The translations under genes were made by a program, and so were the position numbers. This document shows, piece after piece, positions 13,743-14,548 of a stretch of 14,548 nt of DNA. The notes beneath the pieces were generated by a model, which ran no database searches, was not told the DNA's origin, and was given only the letters and a program-made list of their open reading frames with translations. Each line of letters begins with the position of its first letter. The first letter of the stretch is position 1. This DNA comes from Gammaproteobacteria bacterium (GTDB taxonomy: Bacteria > Pseudomonadota > Gammaproteobacteria > Arenicellales > Poriferihabitantaceae): NCBI GenBank assembly GCA_024679435.1, contig JAIBDK010000019.1, forward strand, positions 1 through 14,548. Reading direction: 5' to 3'.

Positions 13743-14548
13743 ATGACTGAATACAAAATTGCATTACTGGCAGGTGACGGAATCGGTCCGGAAATCATGA
13801 AACAGGCTGTAAAAGTGCTGAAATTTATAGAAAACCGCAACGACGTTACTTTCCAACTAATGCCTGGCGCATTCGGCGCATCTGCCTGGTTTGAAACGGG
13901 TAAAAGTTTTCCTGAGGAAACCATCGCGATTTGTGATCAGGCCGATGCCATATTGAAAGGCACCATCGGCTTAAGCCACGATGAATCTAAAAAGATACCC
14001 GTTGACGAACAGCCGGAAAGAGGCGCATTACTCCCCATGCGGAAACGCTACGACACGTTTGCCAATTTTCGCCCCGTATTCCTGCCCCCGACACTCTCGC
14101 ATTTTTCACCCCTTAAACCGGAGGTGATTGGCGACGGGATTGATATTATGATTATTCGCGAACTGGTCGGCGGAATCTATTTCGGTGAAAAAGAAACCGG
14201 GATCAATGAACAAGGTCTCCGATACGTAAAAGAGGTCCTGGAATACGACGAAGCACTCATTAAACGCACCGTTGACGTCGCCTTTGAGATCGCGATGAAA
14301 CGAAGTAAGAAGCTGCACAACATTCATAAGAGCAATGTTCTCAAGTCGAGCATATTATGGACAGATGTGATCGAGGAATCATCAAAAGACTTCCCTGAAG
14401 TCGAAGTCCATCATATGCTGGTAGATGCAGCCGCGACGCACCTTTGCCTTAACCCGGGTCAGTTTGATGTTATGGTTATGGAAAATATGTTTGGCGATAT
14501 TCTCAGCGATCAGGCGGGCGGAATCCTGGGATCATTGGGCCTGATGCC
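13743..14548 (+). CDS. Isocitrate/isopropylmalate dehydrogenase family protein (LeuB-like), partial
   Basis: The reading frame from ATG 13743 stays open to the window edge (268 codons seen; the C terminus is missing). This is a beta-decarboxylating, NAD(P)- and metal-dependent dehydrogenase. Motifs are LLAGDGIGPEI (8-18), MRKRYDTFANFRPV, IIRELVGGIYFGE, KSNVLKSSILW, VDAAATHLCLNPGQFDV and ENMFGDILSDQAGG. The Arg-rich substrate block, the Lys/Tyr region (RELVGGIYFG, KSNVLK) and the three metal-site aspartates (VDAAA and GDILSD) are present. LeuB usually reads VDNAAM and TDNMFGDILSD, so the VDAAATH and MENMFGD forms point to a divergent or paralogous member. Tartrate-, isocitrate- or alkylmalate-type substrates all remain possible. 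The ribosome-binding site is modest (GAG in ATAGAGTAAC). Identity beyond the family is uncertain. Confidence 0.9.
   Translation, partial: MTEYKIALLAGDGIGPEIMKQAVKVLKFIENRNDVTFQLMPGAFGASAWFETGKSFPEETIAICDQADAILKGTIGLSHDESKKIPVDEQPERGALLPMRKRYDTFANFRPVFLPPTLSHFSPLKPEVIGDGIDIMIIRELVGGIYFGEKETGINEQGLRYVKEVLEYDEALIKRTVDVAFEIAMKRSKKLHNIHKSNVLKSSILWTDVIEESSKDFPEVEVHHMLVDAAATHLCLNPGQFDVMVMENMFGDILSDQAGGILGSLGLM

Overview
The window looks like chromosomal DNA of moderate G+C from a proteobacterium, most likely a marine or methylotroph-like gammaproteobacterium. This is inferred from the cytochrome c5-type protein, the E. coli-like ribosome-binding sites and terminators, and the glx/GlnT gene set. I see no tRNA, rRNA, IS element or CRISPR array.

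The core is a leftward operon (about 8445 to 1781): a DAO-family FAD oxidoreductase, a type III glutamine synthetase (GlnT/GmaS type), and the split glutamate-synthase-like set GlxB (class II amidotransferase), GlxC (GXGXG beta-helix) and GlxD (FMN/Fe-S domain). It closes with an unrecognised acidic 127-aa protein and a rho-independent terminator. Divergent from it is a GntR/FadR-family regulator (8669-9361). Further right a second leftward unit encodes an ammonium/methylammonium transporter (Amt) and an 82-aa single-pass membrane protein, also ended by a strong terminator.

Read together, the genes suggest uptake and glutamate-linked assimilation of ammonium or a small amine: Amt import, ligation to glutamate by the GS-like enzyme, transfer by GlxBCD to an N-substituted glutamate, then oxidation by the flavoprotein. 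This resembles the N-methylglutamate (NMG) pathway, but the four-subunit MgdABCD dehydrogenase is absent from the window, so the single flavoprotein may fill that place. The substrate is not shown by the sequence. Shared TTGGTATA-type inverted motifs upstream of both the glx operon/regulator pair and the amt gene suggest one FadR-type regulon.

The left flank holds an unrecognised 183-aa protein translationally coupled to a pdxJ whose motifs resemble the Bacteroidetes-type enzyme, then about 300 bp without a gene. The right flank, on the plus strand, holds a secreted cytochrome c5-like protein, a crotonase-fold protein lacking both canonical catalytic glutamates, and the start of a LeuB/Icd-family beta-decarboxylating dehydrogenase cut by the window edge.
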